This document shows, piece by piece, positions 1 through 8,754 of a DNA stretch of 64,000 nucleotides. The translations under genes and the position numbers were made by a program. The notes under the pieces were generated by a model that saw nothing but the letters and a program-made list of their open reading frames with translations, ran no database searches and was not told the DNA's origin. Position 1 is the first letter of the stretch. Each line of letters opens with the position of its first letter. This stretch comes from Streptomyces roseoviridis (GTDB lineage: Bacteria > Actinomycetota > Actinomycetes > Streptomycetales > Streptomycetaceae), in contig NZ_BAAAWU010000001.1 in NCBI RefSeq assembly GCF_039535235.1, forward strand, positions 7,009,001 through 7,073,000, in the 5' to 3' direction.

Positions 1-517
1 CGGCCTGGAGGCGACCGGTGTACCGAGACGTCAACGAAGCGACCGAGCGCGGGAGTTCCTCGCACTGGTCGGCCTCGCCGGATTCGAGGACCGGCACCCG
101 CACGAGCTCTCCGGCGGCATGCGCCAGCGCGTCGCGATCGCCCGCTCCCTGGCGTACGACCCGGACGTCCTGCTGATGGACGAGCCGTTCGCCGCGCTCG
201 ACGCCCAGACCAGGGAGTCCCTCCAGGACGAGCTGCGCCGCATCTGGCAGCGCACGGGCAAGACGGTCGTCTTCATCACGCACGGCATCGAGGAGGCGGT
301 CTACCTCGGCCAGAAGGTGGCCGTCATGACCTCCCGCCCCGGGCGCGTGAAGGAGGTCGTCCCCATCTCTTTCGGGGAGGCCCGCACCGCCGGACTCCAG
401 GGCGAGGACCTGCGGTCCAGCCCGGAGTTCGCCCGCTACCGCCACGAGATCTGGACCCTGCTCCACGACGAGGTGGCGCGCGCTCAGCAACTGGAGAAGG
501 AGGAGGCCGCCGTATGA
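1..517 (+). CDS. Sulfonate/nitrate-type ABC transporter ATPase, 5'-truncated by window edge
   Basis: C-terminal about 170 residues of an ABC ATPase; the frame is open to the window edge, so the Walker A region is missing. Visible are the signature LSGGMRQR, Walker B LLMDEPFAALDAQTR and the switch histidine in FITHGIEEA. The sequence is of the SsuB/TauB/NrtD kind (CUT importers for sulfonates, nitrate or taurine); the substrate cannot be read from the ATPase. It ends with an ATGA overlap with the following permease gene, indicating one operon. The neighbouring LLM monooxygenase makes a sulfonate or other organosulfur compound the likeliest substrate, which is an inference. Confidence 0.9.
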   Translation, partial: GLEATGVPRRQRSDRAREFLALVGLAGFEDRHPHELSGGMRQRVAIARSLAYDPDVLLMDEPFAALDAQTRESLQDELRRIWQRTGKTVVFITHGIEEAVYLGQKVAVMTSRPGRVKEVVPISFGEARTAGLQGEDLRSSPEFARYRHEIWTLLHDEVARAQQLEKEEAAV

Positions 518-1544
518 CCACCGACACCACCAGCGTCGCGAGCACCCCCGGCGCAGACGTCCTGGGCCGGCCCGAGGAGGACGCTCGCACTCCCGCCGCG
601 CCCGCGGTCCCGGCCGCCGGCCGGGGTGCCGCCGCCCCGACGGTGGGCGACCCGACGGCCGGCGACCCGGGCACGACCTCACCCGCGGCCCCGGCTCCTC
701 TCGCGGCCTCGGTTCCTCTCGCGGCCCCGGTTGCTCCCACGGCCCCGGCTCTTTCCTCGGCCCCGGTGGCGCGGCGGCTCGTCAGGGCACTGGCGCGGGG
801 GCTGAAGGCCGTCGGACTGCGCTCGGCCGCCCTGCTCGCCCTGCTCGCTGTGTGGGATGTCGCACCCCGCTCGGCCTCGTCGACGCCACCTTCCTGCCGC
901 CCGTCAGCGCGGTCGGCGGGCCTGGTGGAGCTGCTGGCAACGGCAGCTCGCCACACGGCTCGGCCAGCCTGACCCGATCCTTCGGCGCATTCGGATCGCC
1001 GTCGCCGTCGCCGTCCCCGCACCGCCTACACAGGATACGAGGCTAGTACGCGGACAGGAGATAGAGGACGCGCTAATCGAGTGTTACGTTAAAACCGCCG
1101 CGACATAGAGCACTGCTGAAGAGTCATGTTTGTAGATAGGAAGTAGAGATATAGGGGTGAATAGTTTATAAATAGTGAGGATAGACATGAGTGTGGAAGT
1201 TAATGAGTGTAAAGATAGAACGAGATAGAAGAAACAGATGCAGTGGGCGCTCGATGAACCTGTCGACCCCGAGGCTCTTCCAGAAGGTGATCCTCCCGGC
1301 CTCGGTGCCGGCCGTCTTCACCGGCATCCGGCTCGCCGGGGCCGTGTCCATCCTCGTCCTCGTCGCCGCCGAGATGATCGGCGCCAAGGCGGGCCTCGGC
1401 TACCTGATCAACGCCTCGCAGTTCAACTTCGCGATCCCGCAGATGTACGCGGGCATCATCACGATCTCCGCCGTCGGGGTGGCCTTCAACCAGTTGCTGG
1501 TCACGGTCGAGCGCCGTCTCAGCCTCTGGCGGGTCCCCGCCTGA
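514..1544 (+). pseudogene. ABC transporter permease (SsuC/TauC type), disrupted
   Basis: Starts at ATGA overlapping the ATPase. The first frame gives a long Ala/Pro-rich N-terminus and the first membrane segment ending LLALLAVWDVAPR. The homologous reading then jumps to a second frame (LGLVDATFLPPVSAVGG, about 870-925) and a third (about 925-1000). After that, permease similarity is lost across an A+T-rich tract. The C-terminal third resumes in frame from about 1253 (LFQKVILPASVPAVFTGIRLA, then the AEMIGAKAGLGYLI loop typical of these permeases) to the stop at 1544. Between the two good parts about 130 codons are expected, but only about 270 unrelated bases are present. Either the gene was inactivated by a replacement, or the read quality collapsed here. 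Without it the first importer has no membrane subunit in this window. Confidence 0.8.
1040..1240. other. A+T-rich, C-poor tract inside the broken permease
   Basis: About 200 bases that are strikingly unlike the surroundings. From about 1130 to 1230 the plus strand contains only three or four C residues in roughly 100 bases and is dominated by A, G and T, with many in-frame stops. No similarity to coding sequence, insertion sequence ends or inverted repeats could be seen. It replaces the middle of the permease gene. It may be foreign or degenerate DNA, or an assembly or base-calling artefact. Confidence 0.7.
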
Positions 1545-1551
1545 GCCGCCC

Positions 1552-1620
1552 GCCGCACCGCGCCGCATCAAACGCCGCATCGCCGCATCGCGTCGCACCG
1601 CGTCGCACCGCACCGCGCCC
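1552..1620. repeat. Low-complexity CGCCGCATC/CGTCGCACC repeats
   Basis: Short imperfect tandem repeats of CGCCGCATC and CGTCGCACC fill the start of the gap between the broken permease and the monooxygenase gene. No coding or hairpin function is evident. Confidence 0.6.
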
Positions 1621-1711
1621 GCCGGACAGCCACGCCCCGGGCGCACGCCCGGACTCGCCCCGGCAGCCACCGTCCCGCCACCGTCCCGCCACCGAGACCC
1701 CAGGACCGGAC

Positions 1712-3043
1712 ATGACCGCATCCCGCACCCTCCACCTCAACGCGTTCCTCATGAACGCCGGACACCACGACGCCGCCTGGCGCCACCCCGACAGCAGCCC
1801 CGAACGCATCACCGACGTGCGGTACTTCCAGGAGCTGGCCCGCACCGCCGAGCGCGGAAAGCTCGACTCGATCTTCTTCGCCGACGGGGTCGCGCTGTGG
1901 GGCAAGGCCCGCCACAACGCCCTCGGCGGCTTCGAGCCGCTCACCCTGCTCTCCGCGATCGCCACCGTCACCGAGCACATCGGACTGATCGCCACCGTCT
2001 CCACCACCTTCAACGAGCCCTACAACCTGGCCCGGAAGTTCGCCTCCCTCGACCACATCAGCGGCGGCCGTGCCGGCTGGAACATCGTCACCTCCGGGAC
2101 CGTCGACGAGGCCCGCAACTTCAACCGCGACGATCACCTGGAGCACGCACGCCGCTACGAACGGGCCCGCGAGTTCCTCGACGTCGCCACCAAGCTCTGG
2201 GACAGCTGGGAGGACGACGCGATCGTCCTCGACAAGGAACGCGGCATCTACGCCGACACCGACAGGCTCCACCCCGCCGCCCACCGCGGGGAGCACTTCG
2301 GAGTCGCCGGGCCGCTCAACGTACCGCGCTCCCCGCAGGGGTACCCGCTGCTCGTGCAGGCCGGGTCCTCCGAGGACGGCAAGGAGTTCGCCGCCCAGTA
2401 CGCCGAGGCCGTCTTCACCGCCCAGCAGACCCTCGCCGACGGCCAGACCTTCTACAAGGACCTCAAGTCCCGGCTCGCCCGGTACGGCCGGGCCGAGGGC
2501 GACCTGCTCGTCCTGCCCGGCATCGCCCCCGTCATCGGGTCCACCGAGGCCGAGGCGAAGGCCCTCGAACAGCAGCTCACCGACCTCCAGGTCCCCGAGT
2601 ACGGCCTCGCCCAGCTCTCCGGCATGCTGAACGTGGACCTCACCGGCCTGCCTCTGGACGGCCCGCTGCCCGACCTCCCCGAGGAGCGGGACATCAACGG
2701 CAACAAGAGCCGCTTCACCCTCGTCGCCGAGCTCGCCCGCCGCGACGGGCTCAGCCTGCGCGAACTGATCGCCCGCCTCGGGGCCGGCCGCGGTCACCGC
2801 ACCTTCGCCGGCACCCCCGAGCAGATCGCTGACCAGCTGGAGGAGTGGTTCACGCGGGGGGCCGCCGACGGCTTCAACATCATGCCCCCCGTCCTTCCGG
2901 CCGGCCTGACCGACTTCGTCGACCACGTCGTGCCGATCCTCCAGCGCCGTGGCCTCTTCCGCACTGAGTACACCGGGCGCACGCTCCGCGAGAACTACGG
3001 CCTGCCGCGTCCGGCCAACCGCTACGCGCGGAACGGCGCATAG
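1712..3043 (+). CDS. NtaA/SnaA/DszA-type FMN-dependent monooxygenase (LLM class)
   Basis: 443 residues, the usual length for the NtaA/SnaA/DszA/SoxA branch of luciferase-like (TIM-barrel) monooxygenases, which use reduced FMN and O2. Branch-typical stretches are FFADGVALWG, the ATVSTTFNEPYNLARKFASLDHISGGRAGWN region, the VQAGSS segment and the C-terminal GFNIMPP. The ATG at 1712 is chosen because AGGA lies six bases upstream and similarity starts there; the open frame extends further upstream without similarity. Members attack sulfones, sulfonates, EDTA or NTA-like compounds. Beside sulfonate-type ABC genes an organosulfur substrate is likely, but this is inferred. A perfect terminator hairpin follows. 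Confidence 0.92.
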   Translation: MTASRTLHLNAFLMNAGHHDAAWRHPDSSPERITDVRYFQELARTAERGKLDSIFFADGVALWGKARHNALGGFEPLTLLSAIATVTEHIGLIATVSTTFNEPYNLARKFASLDHISGGRAGWNIVTSGTVDEARNFNRDDHLEHARRYERAREFLDVATKLWDSWEDDAIVLDKERGIYADTDRLHPAAHRGEHFGVAGPLNVPRSPQGYPLLVQAGSSEDGKEFAAQYAEAVFTAQQTLADGQTFYKDLKSRLARYGRAEGDLLVLPGIAPVIGSTEAEAKALEQQLTDLQVPEYGLAQLSGMLNVDLTGLPLDGPLPDLPEERDINGNKSRFTLVAELARRDGLSLRELIARLGAGRGHRTFAGTPEQIADQLEEWFTRGAADGFNIMPPVLPAGLTDFVDHVVPILQRRGLFRTEYTGRTLRENYGLPRPANRYARNGA

Positions 3044-3096
3044 GCGAGCCGGGGACCGGCCCGTCACGGAAGCCGTTCGTCGATCCGGCCGTCGCC

Positions 3097-3128
3097 GTGC
3101 CCCGTCGAGTGACAGCTCGACGGGGCAC
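3097..3128 (+). terminator. Hairpin terminator after the LLM monooxygenase
   Basis: Perfect 13-bp inverted repeat (GTGCCCCGTCGAG / CTCGACGGGGCAC) with a 6-base loop, 54 bases after the stop codon. No U-tract, as usual in Streptomyces. Confidence 0.8.
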
Positions 3129-3199
3129 CAGGCTGCCAAGTGGCCGGCCACGGAGGACGAAGCATTCTGCTTCGCTGCATCGCCCGCCTGGACCAGGTC

Positions 3200-3298
3200 A
3201 TGCCGGTACTCGGTGAAGCGGACGCGCCCGAGTACTGGCACCGCCTGTACGAGGTGGCTCGACTTGTCGCGGGCTCCCCACGCGTAGCCACCACATGA
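3200..3298 (+). other. Possible gene fragment in the 3044-3435 gap
   Basis: A short frame (open from about 3170, ATG at 3200) encodes a plausible-looking peptide with the stretch EADAPEYWHRLYEVARL and ends in TGA. It has balanced composition unlike a shadow frame, but no recognisable family and no clear ribosome site. It may be the tail of a lost gene. The rest of the gap shows only the upstream hairpin. Confidence 0.25.
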
Positions 3299-3435
3299 GA
3301 TGACCTCTTGGAGGGTGCCTCACGTGGTGAGGCAATAAGCCTCTCGATCGCGAGTGATGGCTGCCCTGACGTGACCAGCTGAGGCCGCTCACGCCCAGGA
3401 AATGAGTATGTGGCCGCGTGGCATGAGCCGATCAT

Positions 3436-4161
3436 GTGAGCATGAGCGATCAGCTGACGATCAGCACCTTGACCTTGCGGCACAGGATCCCGGAGGACTG
3501 GGCGGCGGACCCCTGGGCCGAAGTGCGGCCCCTGATCGACGGCGTGGACGTCCTGAGAGAAGTCCACCCGGAAGGGCTGGCACCCAGCTGTCGGCACTGG
3601 ACAGGCCCGGCCGAAACCTGGCCGCTGGCGATCACGCGGGAACCGCGCAGGATCATGATCACCGAACCGACGTGCACCGCCAGCTGCTGCGGCGCCTTGT
3701 ACGTCACCGTGCGCCGCGAGGGCGATCGGGTGGTCTGGGACGCCTGGGAGAACACCAGCGACATCACCGCCCTGCCCGCGGACATCACCTTTGACGCCGC
3801 CCAGTACGAAGCCGAACTCGCGCGGGCCGCGGCGGACCGTAGCTGGGAAGAACCGGTAGACACTATCGCCCGGCTACTCGAGCAGACCCTTGCAGCCAGC
3901 GGCTGGTTCGAACGGTGGGGCTGCGTCCTCACGGGCGTCTGGCCACGACGCGAGGAGCCCGACGCCCCCGAGGAACTCACCAGTCCCCAGGGGGTCGATG
4001 TCGAGTTCGACCACCTCGAGGCACGGGGAGAGCGTGCGTCTTCCTACGCGTACGAGTTCTTCATCACCCACGATCAGCCCCTGGACGAGCAGGTGCGGCA
4101 ACTTGCAGCCCGCGTTCTGGCAGACGATCCGCGGAAGACTGCTGAGCTTCGAGGAGGCTGA
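3436..4161 (+). CDS. Hypothetical protein, 241 aa
   Basis: Family not recognised. Soluble, acidic, no signal peptide or membrane segment. Composition is normal for a real Streptomyces protein, with Trp-rich stretches (GWFERWGCVLTGVW) and a Thr/Cys-rich stretch TEPTCTASCCGALYVTV. Start is GTG at 3436; an in-frame ATG six bases later (3442) is equally possible, and no strong ribosome site separates them. It stands alone between the monooxygenase and the GntR regulator, with no operon link visible. Confidence 0.7.
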   Translation: MSMSDQLTISTLTLRHRIPEDWAADPWAEVRPLIDGVDVLREVHPEGLAPSCRHWTGPAETWPLAITREPRRIMITEPTCTASCCGALYVTVRREGDRVVWDAWENTSDITALPADITFDAAQYEAELARAAADRSWEEPVDTIARLLEQTLAASGWFERWGCVLTGVWPRREEPDAPEELTSPQGVDVEFDHLEARGERASSYAYEFFITHDQPLDEQVRQLAARVLADDPRKTAELRGG

Positions 4162-4487
4162 GGACCAGGTGCTTCGCCTCCGACGTTTCCTGGAGTCCCG
4201 ATTCCCGTCCCGCACCGCCTCCTTGACGCGGCCGCGGCGGCCCGGCGCTGGACACCGACGCCCCGTACGGCGGCCGGCGGCCGCCCGCCTGGCGGCTCGG
4301 CGCTGGGCCTCCTGGGCCCCACTGACCGGATAGTGAGCCGCCCTCGGTCCACGTGGTGGGCGCCCAGGTGGCGGATCTCGGTGCCACGGTCATCGAAGTC
4401 GCAGGTCAGAGCGGTTTCCACGGGGCGTCGGATGGCGCAATACTGCGGCAACACCACCGGAGGGGGTCTCCCGGTACGTTCCCTGCC
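4162..4487. other. Intergenic region, no gene seen
   Basis: 326 bases between the unknown protein and the GntR gene. Frames on both strands are Arg/Pro/Ala-rich shadows without ribosome sites or recognisable motifs. The GntR promoter is presumably here, but no convincing -35/-10 pair or operator was identified. Confidence 0.4.
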
Positions 4488-5255
4488 ATGCCAGCCGAAC
4501 CCACCCCCGCAGCCCGCCCGGTCGCCGCCGCGCGCCGTCGACGGCTGCGTGCGGACCGGGCCCGGCAGCTCGCCGACGTACTCCGCCACCAGATCCTCGC
4601 GGGCGGCTTCCCCGGCGGGATCCTGCCGCTCGAGGACGCCCTCGCCGCCGACTACCGGGTCAGCCGCAACACCGTGCGGCAGGCCCTGGACCTGCTGCGA
4701 GGGGAGCGCATCGTCGACCGCCAGCCCGGCGTCGGCACCGTGGTGGTGTGCGAGAAGTACCCGCACGGCTTGGACCGGCTCCAGGGCCTGGCCGAGACGC
4801 TCCACGAGCACGGCCGGGTCACCAACGAGGTCCGCACCGTCGGGCCGGTCACGGCTCCCGGCCCGGTGGCCCACCGGCTCGGCCTGCCCGAGCACACCGA
4901 CGTGCTGTGCATCGAGCGGCTGCGCCGCCTGAACGGCCTGCCGCTGTCCCTCGACCTGTCCTACCTGCCCATGGACGTGGGCGGTGAACTGCTCGGCTGC
5001 GACCTCGAGAACACGGACGTCTTCCGGCTCCTGGAGTCGCTGACCGGCGGCCCGCTGGGACATGCCGAGATCACCCTGGAGGCCGTGAACGCCGACGCGC
5101 ACTCCGCGGCGGTGCTCCAAGCCCCTCGCGGAGCGGCCGTACTGATGCTGGAGCGGCTGACCCATCTGCCCGACGGACGTCCGGTGGACCTGGAGTTCAT
5201 CCGCTTCCGCGGTGATCGCATCACCATGAGCGGCGTGCTGCGCCGCTCGCCCTGA
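4488..5255 (+). CDS. GntR-family transcriptional regulator (HutC/UTRA subfamily)
   Basis: 255 residues. Residues about 20-90 are a winged helix-turn-helix of GntR type (LADVLRHQILAGGFPGG, then DYRVSRNTVRQALDLLRGERIVDRQPGVGTVV). The rest fits a UTRA ligand-binding domain (ERLRRLNGLPLSLDLSYLP, ending VDLEFIRFRGDR). UTRA proteins sense small metabolites and usually repress neighbouring transport or catabolic genes. It lies 84 bases upstream of, and codirectional with, the ferredoxin-ABC-flavoprotein operon, making that operon the likely target (inferred). Start ATG 4488 was chosen because domain similarity and sensible composition begin there; the frame is open further upstream. Confidence 0.88.
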   Translation: MPAEPTPAARPVAAARRRRLRADRARQLADVLRHQILAGGFPGGILPLEDALAADYRVSRNTVRQALDLLRGERIVDRQPGVGTVVVCEKYPHGLDRLQGLAETLHEHGRVTNEVRTVGPVTAPGPVAHRLGLPEHTDVLCIERLRRLNGLPLSLDLSYLPMDVGGELLGCDLENTDVFRLLESLTGGPLGHAEITLEAVNADAHSAAVLQAPRGAAVLMLERLTHLPDGRPVDLEFIRFRGDRITMSGVLRRSP

Positions 5256-5339
5256 CCCTTCCCCCGGGGACGTGGCGGACCCCGCGTCCTTCCCCCGTGT
5301 CCCCGTTTCCCCTTCCCCTCCCGGGCCTTGGAGACAGCC

Positions 5340-5567
5340 ATGCCTCTTGTTCCGCAGCGCGCGGACGTACCCGTGACCATCGACGAGTCCAAGTGCATCG
5401 ACGGCTGCACGCTCTGCGTCGACATGTGCCCGCTCGACTCGCTCGCGATCCGCGAGGACAACGGCAAGGCGTACATGCACGTGGACGAGTGCTGGTACTG
5501 CGGCCCGTGCGCGGCACGCTGCCCCACCGGCGCGGTGACCGTCAACATGCCCTACTTGCTCCGGTGA
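5340..5567 (+). CDS. Two-cluster 4Fe-4S ferredoxin, AprB-like partner
   Basis: 75 residues. Two ligand sets are visible: CIDGCTLCVDMC (C-x3-C-x2-C-x3-C) followed by Pro, and CWYCGPCAARC (C-x2-C-x2-C-x3-C) followed by PTGAV. That fits a protein carrying two [4Fe-4S] clusters; the unusual first spacing recalls the adenylylsulfate reductase beta subunit, but without its C-terminal tail. ATG 5340 has GGAG six bases upstream. The stop overlaps a possible GTG of the next gene. It is the first gene of an operon ending in an AprA/SdhA-like flavoprotein, so it probably passes electrons to or from that FAD; this is inferred from gene order. Confidence 0.88.
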   Translation: MPLVPQRADVPVTIDESKCIDGCTLCVDMCPLDSLAIREDNGKAYMHVDECWYCGPCAARCPTGAVTVNMPYLLR

Positions 5568-5581
5568 AAGGCCGCATCCCC

Positions 5582-6934
5582 ATGACCACCAGGAAGAACC
5601 GCCTCCTGCCCCTGCTCCCGACCGCGCTGCTGCTCTCGCTGACCACCGCCTGCGGGGGCGCGGCGGGCGCCGACGGCGACGGCGACCCGTCGACCGTCAC
5701 GGTGACCGTCGGGTACCAGTCCAAGACCATCAACACCGTCACCGCCGGCACCCTGCTGCGGTCCCTCGGCTACTTCGAGGAAGAGCTCGCGGCCCGGGGG
5801 AAGAAGGACGGCGTCACCTACCGGGTCGAGTGGCAGGACTACGCCACCGGTGCCCCCATCACCGCCCAGATGACGGCCGGGAAGATCGACATCGGGTCGA
5901 TGGGCGACTTCCCGCTGCTGATCAACGCGGCCCGCGGCAAGGAGCTCAAGCAGCCCACGCGGCTGGTCGCGGTCACCGGCTACAACCTCCGCGGCGGCCT
6001 GAACACCGTGGTCACCCGCCCCGGCTCGCCCCTGCGGTCGCTGGCCGACCTGCGCGGCAAGAAGGTGTCCACCAGCGTCGGCTCCGCCGCGGACGGCACT
6101 TTGGTGAGGGCCCTCCAGCAGGCGGGCGTCGATCCGGACAAGGACGTACGCAAGCTCAACCAGCAGCCCAGCGTGGGGGCCTCGGCACTGGCGTCGGGCA
6201 GCGTCGACGCACTCTCCCAGTTCGTCGCCTGGCCGGGGAAGCTCGCCTTCGAGGGCAAGGCCACGGCCCTGTACGACGGGGCGCAGCTGAACCTGCCGAC
6301 CTTCCACGGGGTCACCGTCCGGGAGGAGTTCGCCAAGGAGCGGGCCGGGATCCTGGACGACTTCCTCCGGGCGCAGCGGCGGGCCACCGACCATCTGCGC
6401 GCCCACCCGGTCGCCGCCGCCGAGTCGGTGGCGAAGGCCACCGGGCTGCCGGCGGAGGTGGTCTACCTGTACAACGGCGCACACGGCATCGCGACCTTCG
6501 ATCCGGAGCTCCGACCGGAGCTGATCGCCGCGCTGAAGGCGGACGTGCCGGTGCTGAAGGCCGCCGGACTGGTGCGTGACGTCGACGTGGACGGCTTCGT
6601 CGACCCGGCGCCACTGAAGCGGGCCGTCACGTCCCCCGCGTATCCGGTGAGCGCCGCCGCCAAGCCCGAGCTGTGGCTGAAGGGCGCGAACACCACCCGG
6701 GTCTTCGAGAGCCCCGAGGAGCTGTTGAAGGCCGTCAAGGGAACGGACGTGCGGGCCGCCTACGTCCCGGACGCGCTGACCGGCACCCGCTGGTTCGCCG
6801 ACAGGGCGGTGTGGGTCGCCGACGGGGCTCGGCTGCGCGCGTTCGTCACCCGGGCCAGCGCCGAGAAGTACGCCGGCGGGCGCCCCGGGGCCAGGGTCAT
6901 CGGATACGCGGAGGCCCTGGAGCTGGCGTCATGA
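5582..6934 (+). CDS. ABC transporter substrate-binding lipoprotein (sulfonate/taurine type)
   Basis: 450 residues. An N-terminal lipoprotein signal ends at the lipobox LTTAC (Cys about 22), so the mature protein is anchored outside the membrane. The following VGYQSKTINTVTAGTLLRSLGYFEEEL and the segment GSMGDFPLLIN are typical of periplasmic-binding proteins of the SsuA/TauA/NMT1 class II fold. ATG 5582 has AAAGG upstream; an alternative GTG at 5564 overlaps the ferredoxin stop. The stop overlaps the next start (ATGA). The C-terminal about 100 residues extend beyond the usual 320-residue family length. Substrate unknown; an oxyanion or sulfonate is likely from the family. Confidence 0.9.
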   Translation: MTTRKNRLLPLLPTALLLSLTTACGGAAGADGDGDPSTVTVTVGYQSKTINTVTAGTLLRSLGYFEEELAARGKKDGVTYRVEWQDYATGAPITAQMTAGKIDIGSMGDFPLLINAARGKELKQPTRLVAVTGYNLRGGLNTVVTRPGSPLRSLADLRGKKVSTSVGSAADGTLVRALQQAGVDPDKDVRKLNQQPSVGASALASGSVDALSQFVAWPGKLAFEGKATALYDGAQLNLPTFHGVTVREEFAKERAGILDDFLRAQRRATDHLRAHPVAAAESVAKATGLPAEVVYLYNGAHGIATFDPELRPELIAALKADVPVLKAAGLVRDVDVDGFVDPAPLKRAVTSPAYPVSAAAKPELWLKGANTTRVFESPEELLKAVKGTDVRAAYVPDALTGTRWFADRAVWVADGARLRAFVTRASAEKYAGGRPGARVIGYAEALELAS

Positions 6935-7961
6935 GGGCGGGCCGCTGGCTGGTGCGCGTGGCCTCGCTGGCCGCCGCCCTGGGACTGTGGCAGGTGCTGA
7001 CGACTCTGGACGCCACGCTGTGGCTGCGGTTCGAGCTGTTCCCCACGGTCGGTGAGGTGGCGTCCGCCTTCACCGACCGGGTCGGCACCGGCGCCTACTG
7101 GCAGGACCTGGGCCACAGCCTGCGCCGGATCCTGGTCGGCTTCGCGCTGGCCGCGGTGATGGGGGTGGCGGTGGGCACGGCCGTCGCCCGGTCCCGGTGG
7201 GCCGCCGACCTGCTGGGGCCGCTGGTGGAGGTGGTGCGGCCGGTGCCGGCCATCGCGCTGGTGCCCGTCGCCATCCTGCTGCTGCCCACCAACGAACAGG
7301 GCATCGTGTTCATCACCTTCACCGCCGCCTTCTTCCCCGTCGTGGTGTCGACCCGGCACGCGGTCCGCGCGCTCACACCGGTCTGGGAGGAGGCCGTGCT
7401 CACCATGGGCGCCGGCCGGGCGCGGGTGCTGTTCTCGGTGGTGCTCCCGGGCGCCCTGCCGGGGATCTTCGGCGGCCTGTCGGTGGGCATCGGCGTCTCG
7501 TGGATCTGTGTGATCTCCGCCGAGATGATCTCCGGTGAGTACGGGGTGGCTACCGCACCTGGCAGGACTACACCATCGTCGACTATCCCGGGGTGTTCGT
7601 CGGGATGGCCACCATCGGCGCCCTCGGCTGGCTCACCTCGACCGCGGTCGAACTGCTGGGCCGCCGCGCGACCTCCTGGCTGCCCCGGCCCGCCTCGGGG
7701 CAGCCCACCGCCCCGCGCGGCGCCCCGCGCGGGTCCGGCCGCGCCCCCTCGGCCACCGGCGCGGGCGGTACGTCCGCCGGTACCGCCGCCGATACGGCCA
7801 CCGGGGTGGGCGCCGGCGCAGAACTCCCTGCGCCCGCCCCCGCCGGTACGGCCACCGATACCGCCACCGGTACGGCCACCGGCGTGGACGCCAGCGCAGA
7901 GCCCTCCGCCCCCTACCCGGCGGCGAACCACGCCGCCGGCCGGAAGGAGCCGGTCCGATGA
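6931..7961 (+). pseudogene. ABC transporter permease, single-base frameshift
   Basis: Begins at the ATGA overlap. Frame 1 codes six hydrophobic segments and the conserved permease loop up to SAEMISGEYGV (about 7546). Homologous coding then continues in another frame from 7551 (YRTWQDYTIVDYPGVFVGMATIGALGWL). Loss of one base in the G run near 7542-7550 explains this completely. The corrected protein would be SsuC/TauC-like, with an added tail of about 90 residues rich in Thr, Ala and Gly encoded by short DNA repeats. The end overlaps the ATPase start (ATGA). Because all neighbours are intact, a sequencing error or very recent mutation is likely. Confidence 0.85.
7765..7890. repeat. Short repeats encoding the permease tail
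   Basis: Imperfect repeats of GCCACCGGTACG and GCCACCGATACC type, 12 bases per unit, keep frame and encode a T-A-T-G-rich tail. They are confined to the 3' end of the permease gene. Confidence 0.6.
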
Positions 7962-8713
7962 GCACCGCGACCACGTCCCCCGTGACCGTACCGGCGGGTG
8001 CCGCACTCGCCCTGACCGACGTACGGCTCGGCCACCCGGACGGCGCCGCCGTCCCCGGCACCGTCACGCTGCGGATCGCTCCGGGGGAACTGCTGGCCGT
8101 CGTAGGGCCCTCCGGCTGCGGCAAGTCCACGCTGCTGCGCACGCTCGCCGGGCTCCTGCCCCCGCTGGGCGGGCGGGTGACCCAGGACGGCGAGCCGGTC
8201 GTCCGGCCCGGCGCCGACCGGGCGCTCGTCTTCCAGCACGACGCCCTGCTGCCGTGGCGTACCGTCCGCGCGAACGTGGAACTGCCGCTGGCGATCCGCC
8301 GGGTCCCCCGGGGCGAGCGGCGGCGGGTGGCGGCCGACTGGCTGGAGCGGGTCGGCCTGGCCGGGCACGCCCACAAGCTGCCGTACCAGCTGTCCGGCGG
8401 ACAGCGCCAGCGGGTGCAGCTGGCGCGCGCCCTGGCCGGACGGCCCCGCGCCGTCCTGATGGACGAACCCTTCGGCGCGCTCGACGCGCACACCCGCGCC
8501 GGGATGCAGGACCTGCTGGTCGACATCCTGCGGGGCACCGGCGCGACCGTCGTGTTCGTCACCCATGACGTGGACGAGGCCCTCCACCTGGGCGACCGCG
8601 TCCTGCTCCTGGGCTCCGGCCGGGTGCTGGACGTACCGCACCCGCGCCGCCGCGACGCCCAGCACGCCCCCGAGACCGCCGCTGTGCGCCGCCGCGTCCT
8701 CGCATCCCTCTGA
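7958..8713 (+). CDS. ABC transporter ATPase (sulfonate/nitrate type)
   Basis: 251 residues, complete. Walker A GPSGCGKST (about residues 49-57), Q-loop in LVFQHDALLPW, signature LSGGQRQR, Walker B VLMDEPFGALDAHTR and H-loop FVTHDVDEA are all present. It belongs to the SsuB/TauB/NrtD group, like the truncated ATPase at the window start. ATG 7958 overlaps the permease stop and has AAGGAG eight bases upstream. It powers import by the binding protein and permease encoded just before it. Two similar importers close together suggest related substrates. Confidence 0.93.
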   Translation: MSTATTSPVTVPAGAALALTDVRLGHPDGAAVPGTVTLRIAPGELLAVVGPSGCGKSTLLRTLAGLLPPLGGRVTQDGEPVVRPGADRALVFQHDALLPWRTVRANVELPLAIRRVPRGERRRVAADWLERVGLAGHAHKLPYQLSGGQRQRVQLARALAGRPRAVLMDEPFGALDAHTRAGMQDLLVDILRGTGATVVFVTHDVDEALHLGDRVLLLGSGRVLDVPHPRRRDAQHAPETAAVRRRVLASL

Positions 8714-8754
8714 CAGCCGTCCGAAAGCTGACAGCCATCCGAAAGGCATCCGAC

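Noticed and set aside
3044..3435. Long minus-strand frame through this gap
   Set aside because: Ser/Arg-rich antisense reading overlapping the next gene; only a short plus-strand fragment and a terminator were kept.
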